Part shown: piece by piece, positions 25,590 to 27,566 of the stretch
Numbering within the stretch: position 1 is the first letter of the stretch
Layout: the number at the start of each line of letters is the position of its first letter
Source of the DNA: KBS-96 sp049585195
Lineage (GTDB): Bacteria > Acidobacteriota > Terriglobia > Bryobacterales > Bryobacteraceae
Assembly: GCA_049585195.1 (NCBI GenBank)
Contig: JBAUZG010000381.1
Span: 1-27,566, forward strand
Direction: 5' to 3'
DNA: 27,566 nucleotides
Notes under the pieces: model-generated
The model's input: only the letters and a program-made list of their open reading frames with translations
What the model was told of the DNA's origin: nothing
Database searches by the model: none
Program-made: the position numbers and the translations under genes

Positions 25590-26648
25590 CTATCGCCTTG
25601 CAGGATTTGCGCCGATCATAACTTGCAGTTGGCCGCTAGGGATGGTCAGCGACCTTTGGGCATGTAGATCACTATATCCACAAATTTTCGCAAGACTCCT
25701 CGCGAGGCGATCCGTGCTATTATCGTCAGCGCCCAACGTAATCAAAGTCCCTTCCGGAACAGGCACGCCATAAAAGTTCAAACTACAACCTACCAATGGT
25801 GGCCCACCAAGCATTGCTTGGCCAACGCCACCTCCTAACATTTTCCAGTGGGCGGCATTCAGAACATCCCACCAATCCTGAGCGAAATCGAATGCCTCTT
25901 TATCATTTGTGATGGCTGAAATAGATATAGCAGTTCGCTTCTCTGTTAAATATGCGATTAAGTCAGGTTTTTCGCTCTGGGAAATTCTTCGTGGAGGAAC
26001 CGGCTGGGGTCCGTAGTTGTTGATTGTTTGCGCAGTTTGTCCGCCTGATTGACCGAAGGAAGCCACACCACCAGCCTGGATCGTTATCTTCGGACTATTT
26101 CCGCCTTGGCTGCGCTGCTGCATGCCAGCGGGCGAATTATTCATTATCTGGCCATCGCCAGCTATAGCATTATTGGCGCTGTTTTTACCGGAGCCATGCC
26201 GACTCCCGGTGGCTCTGCGCGGCGACTCAGGCCGCTGGTGAGTAGCTACGGCCGGCCGAGAGTCCTTGGGTTTGGTTGGCAGAGCCTCAGATTGAGCGTC
26301 GCCAACAGGATGAGCTAACGATTTTGCAATATTCTCTTCCGGTCGATGCCCGTTGACCTCAATCCACCTGTACAGGTAATAGACACCTAAAACAATCGAT
26401 AAACTCGCAAAAATAGCTACGGCAACACGAGTCCCTTCACGAAGCCATGGCTTTAGCCAGAATGCCAACACGATAATTCCTGCAATACCAGTGACTCCGG
26501 CTAGCAACAAGCAGATTCCAACTGCACCCATGCTCATGACGCCACCGAAACTGAGTGCCGCAATGACAAATGCGGCCAAAATGCCAATAACGGCGAGTAC
26601 GATCCCCGTTCTGCCCAGCTTGTCGATGCGCTTGTGTTGAGGTTGCAT
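25590..26648 (-). CDS. hypothetical membrane protein with soluble C-terminal domain
   Basis: This 352-residue protein starts with ATG, but the ribosome site is poor. Three hydrophobic segments lie at about residues 15-34, 40-63 and 75-93. Then comes a Pro/Ser/Arg/Lys-rich linker (about 100-150) and an Asn/Gly/Gln-rich stretch: NNSPAGMQQ, then ITIQAGGVASFGQSGGQTAQ and TINNYGPQP. The C-terminal globular part (about 230-352) has QDWWDVLNAAHWKMLGGG. The QAGG...NNYG type of stretch occurs in various uncharacterised bacterial proteins, and I cannot assign a function. Base composition appears lower in GC than the neighbouring arg genes, and it sits beside an IS remnant, so acquisition by transfer is possible. 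Confidence 0.7.
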   Translation of the reverse strand: MQPQHKRIDKLGRTGIVLAVIGILAAFVIAALSFGGVMSMGAVGICLLLAGVTGIAGIIVLAFWLKPWLREGTRVAVAIFASLSIVLGVYYLYRWIEVNGHRPEENIAKSLAHPVGDAQSEALPTKPKDSRPAVATHQRPESPRRATGSRHGSGKNSANNAIAGDGQIMNNSPAGMQQRSQGGNSPKITIQAGGVASFGQSGGQTAQTINNYGPQPVPPRRISQSEKPDLIAYLTEKRTAISISAITNDKEAFDFAQDWWDVLNAAHWKMLGGGVGQAMLGGPPLVGCSLNFYGVPVPEGTLITLGADDNSTDRLARSLAKICGYSDLHAQRSLTIPSGQLQVMIGANPARR

Positions 26649-26767
26649 GCGCTTATGCAGCGCGAGTGGTAGACTCCAAACACGCCGCGTTTTACGCTGT
26701 ATTTTTGAGTGGGTCCAGCACTCAGAAAACAGTGGCAGCGAGTTGAAGCGTTGGTCCGCTTTTCCTA

Positions 26768-27352
26768 CTAGGCTAGCAAGTCTTTCAATCTCCAGACATA
26801 ATGCTGTTTAGCGCTCGTGGCGCGGCGAACCTTAGCGGTAAAGTGAACGGCATCACCCAAAGACCGTTTGCCCACATAGAACGCTAGAACGAGCTTTGTG
26901 CGGGCTTCCAGTGCCACCCAGCGATAGCTATCGCCGCGCATTTCGTTGTCCTAGAAAGTCCTGTTTCGTTCCTTCTTGCCGATGAAGGCCCAGATTTCGT
27001 CAACCTGAACATCGCGGGCCGGAACGTCCCGAATAATCGCATTCAGGAGCCATTTGCAGCGTTCCCCGGCAATTACGAGCAATTGGGTGATCGCGTCACG
27101 GTGAAGGCCAGTAACCCGCTCTACCGAGCGAACAGAGCAACCCTCGACGAGAAGCTGGATCGCCATAATCCCGCGAGGGGCCTTCAGGTAGTCTTCGATG
27201 CGGAATGCGGCTTCGTGCTCTTCTGTAAATGTCGGGCCACACAGACGGCAACGAAAACGCTGCAAGCCATTCCGATGTGTGCCAAATCGCTTGCAGGAAA
27301 CGCCACACTTCTCGCATATCATTGTCGAATCGGTCTTTATGGTCGTTTCCAT
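26768..27352 (-). pseudogene. IS1-type transposase, internal stop and internal deletion
   Basis: From the ATG at 27350-27352 the frame has a zinc-ribbon (CEKCGVSCKRFGTHRNGLQR, then RCRLCG). It continues with an HTH region (LLVEGCSVRSVERVTGLHRD) and the first DDE motif in VQVDEIWAFIGKKE, all typical of IS1-family transposases. A TAG at 26951-26953 interrupts it. The same frame continues with GDSYRWVALEARTKLVLAFY, then VGKRSLGDAVHF and VRRATS. It then jumps directly to HYVWRLKDLLA and a stop at 26768, which matches the extreme C-terminus. Roughly half the protein, including the later catalytic residues, is missing, and the deletion keeps the frame. The element cannot move by itself. Clear terminal inverted repeats were not found. 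Confidence 0.8.
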
Positions 27353-27363
27353 ACATCAACTAT

Positions 27364-27381
27364 ACAGCAAGCGCTTGCTGT
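27364..27381. repeat. 18-bp perfect palindrome upstream of transposase remnant
   Basis: ACAGCAAGCGCTTGCTGT is fully self-complementary and lies 11 bp upstream of the transposase ATG. It may be an operator or part of the element end. Confidence 0.6.
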
Positions 27382-27419
27382 TTACAAGGGAACAATTGAT
27401 CTTTTTGGGGGCAACTTGT

Positions 27420-27430
27420 TAGACTCTACG
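27420..27430 (+). repeat. 11-bp direct repeat, left copy
   Basis: TAGACTCTACG here matches 27556-27566 exactly. The two copies bracket the tRNA-like gene and its hairpin. TAGACTC alone also occurs at 26670-26676, beyond the far end of the IS remnant. Confidence 0.7.
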
Positions 27431-27435
27431 TGGAA

Positions 27436-27513
27436 GGCCGGGGTAGGAATTGAACCCATGGCTCAGGAGGTGCAGACTCCTGTCCCTAACCACTCGGGAT
27501 TAGCGCCCCGGCC
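27436..27513 (-). tRNA. tRNA-like gene, anticodon ambiguous (GCA/Cys or TGC/Ala), atypical
   Basis: Read on the minus strand, seven-base acceptor arms GGCCGGG and CCCGGCC pair perfectly. A D-like arm has TCCC and GGGA around GAGTGGTTA. An anticodon-like arm has CAGGAG and CTCCTG around the loop TCTGCAC. A T-like arm has a TTCAATT loop. The oddities are seven bases between acceptor and D stem instead of two, a total of 78 nt without a long variable arm, and a loop where T33 would be C unless the stem is shifted. There is also an A-C mismatch in the T stem and no encoded CCA in register. It may be a degenerate or mobile-element-borne tRNA. Confidence 0.45.
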
Positions 27514-27517
27514 ATAT

Positions 27518-27543
27518 GCGTGGCCGCTGAAATGCGGCCACGC
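27518..27543 (+). terminator. strong hairpin beside the tRNA-like gene
   Basis: GCGTGGCCGC (27518-27527) and GCGGCCACGC (27534-27543) form a perfect ten-base stem around TGAAAT, followed on the plus strand by TCGTGTTTTA. It could terminate plus-strand transcription or be a stem of a repeated module. It lies four bases from the tRNA-like 5' end. Confidence 0.4.
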
Positions 27544-27553
27544 TCGTGTTTTA

Positions 27554-27566
27554 CGTAGACTCTACG
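27554..27566. repeat. 13-bp near-palindrome at window end (right copy of direct repeat)
   Basis: CGTAGACTCTACG has six-base arms around a central C. It contains the TAGACTCTACG repeat and is the exact reverse complement of 1204-1216. Confidence 0.6.

Noticed and set aside
26652..27417. Terminal inverted repeats and target duplication of a complete IS
   Set aside because: TAGACTC occurs on both sides (26670-26676 and 27420-27426), but the adjoining ends do not form a convincing inverted repeat, so exact IS borders were not called.

Overview
The window looks like a chromosome segment of a didderm, aerobic, GC-rich bacterium. Several traits fit Acidobacteriota of the Solibacter/Bryobacter type. 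These are lpxB (lipid A synthesis), an F1Fo ATP synthase cluster with two b-type stalk genes of which the second carries a signal-peptide-like segment, an actinobacterial-type glycogen synthase, an RsbU/SpoIIE-type membrane phosphatase, and frequent TTG/GTG starts. The taxonomic placement is an inference from gene content and was not tested.

Layout. 1-1990 is an accessory zone of small hypothetical genes. It carries three copies of one 37-codon C-terminal module (13-126, 1072-1185, 1837-1950). 2020-9960 holds metabolic genes: an amidase-signature enzyme converging on a glycogen synthase (glgM-like), a Nudix hydrolase, aconitase acnA, a phytanoyl-CoA-dioxygenase-like protein and an unknown protein. 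10038-13167 holds lpxB and a secreted M1-peptidase-like TPR protein whose zinc-binding residues are all replaced. 13329-14026 is a decay zone where a truncated DUF1579-like gene meets a frameshifted SDR gene tail to tail. 14331-15530 is a membrane PP2C/SpoIIE-type phosphatase with a 21-bp tandem duplication at its N-terminus. 15940-16118 is a YciI/DGPF-type remnant. 16129-16728 is infC, divergent from the ATP synthase operon at 16975-23054 (b', b, delta, alpha, gamma, beta, epsilon). That operon lacks atpB and atpE. 23066-25372 is an argF-argG pair on the minus strand with a candidate ArgR operator in front of argF. 25590-27566 is accessory again: an unknown three-helix membrane protein, an internally deleted IS1-type transposase pseudogene and an aberrant tRNA-like gene flanked by short direct repeats.

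Main oddities. (1) A 114-bp multi-hairpin palindromic element sits in frame inside the 5' end of the second b-subunit gene and adds 38 residues to a core ATP synthase protein. (2) The C-terminal module is triplicated, and one copy appears to carry compensating frameshifts. (3) An M1-like protein has lost all its metal ligands. (4) A tRNA-like structure lies between direct repeats. No CRISPR array, complete prophage or recognised defence system was seen.
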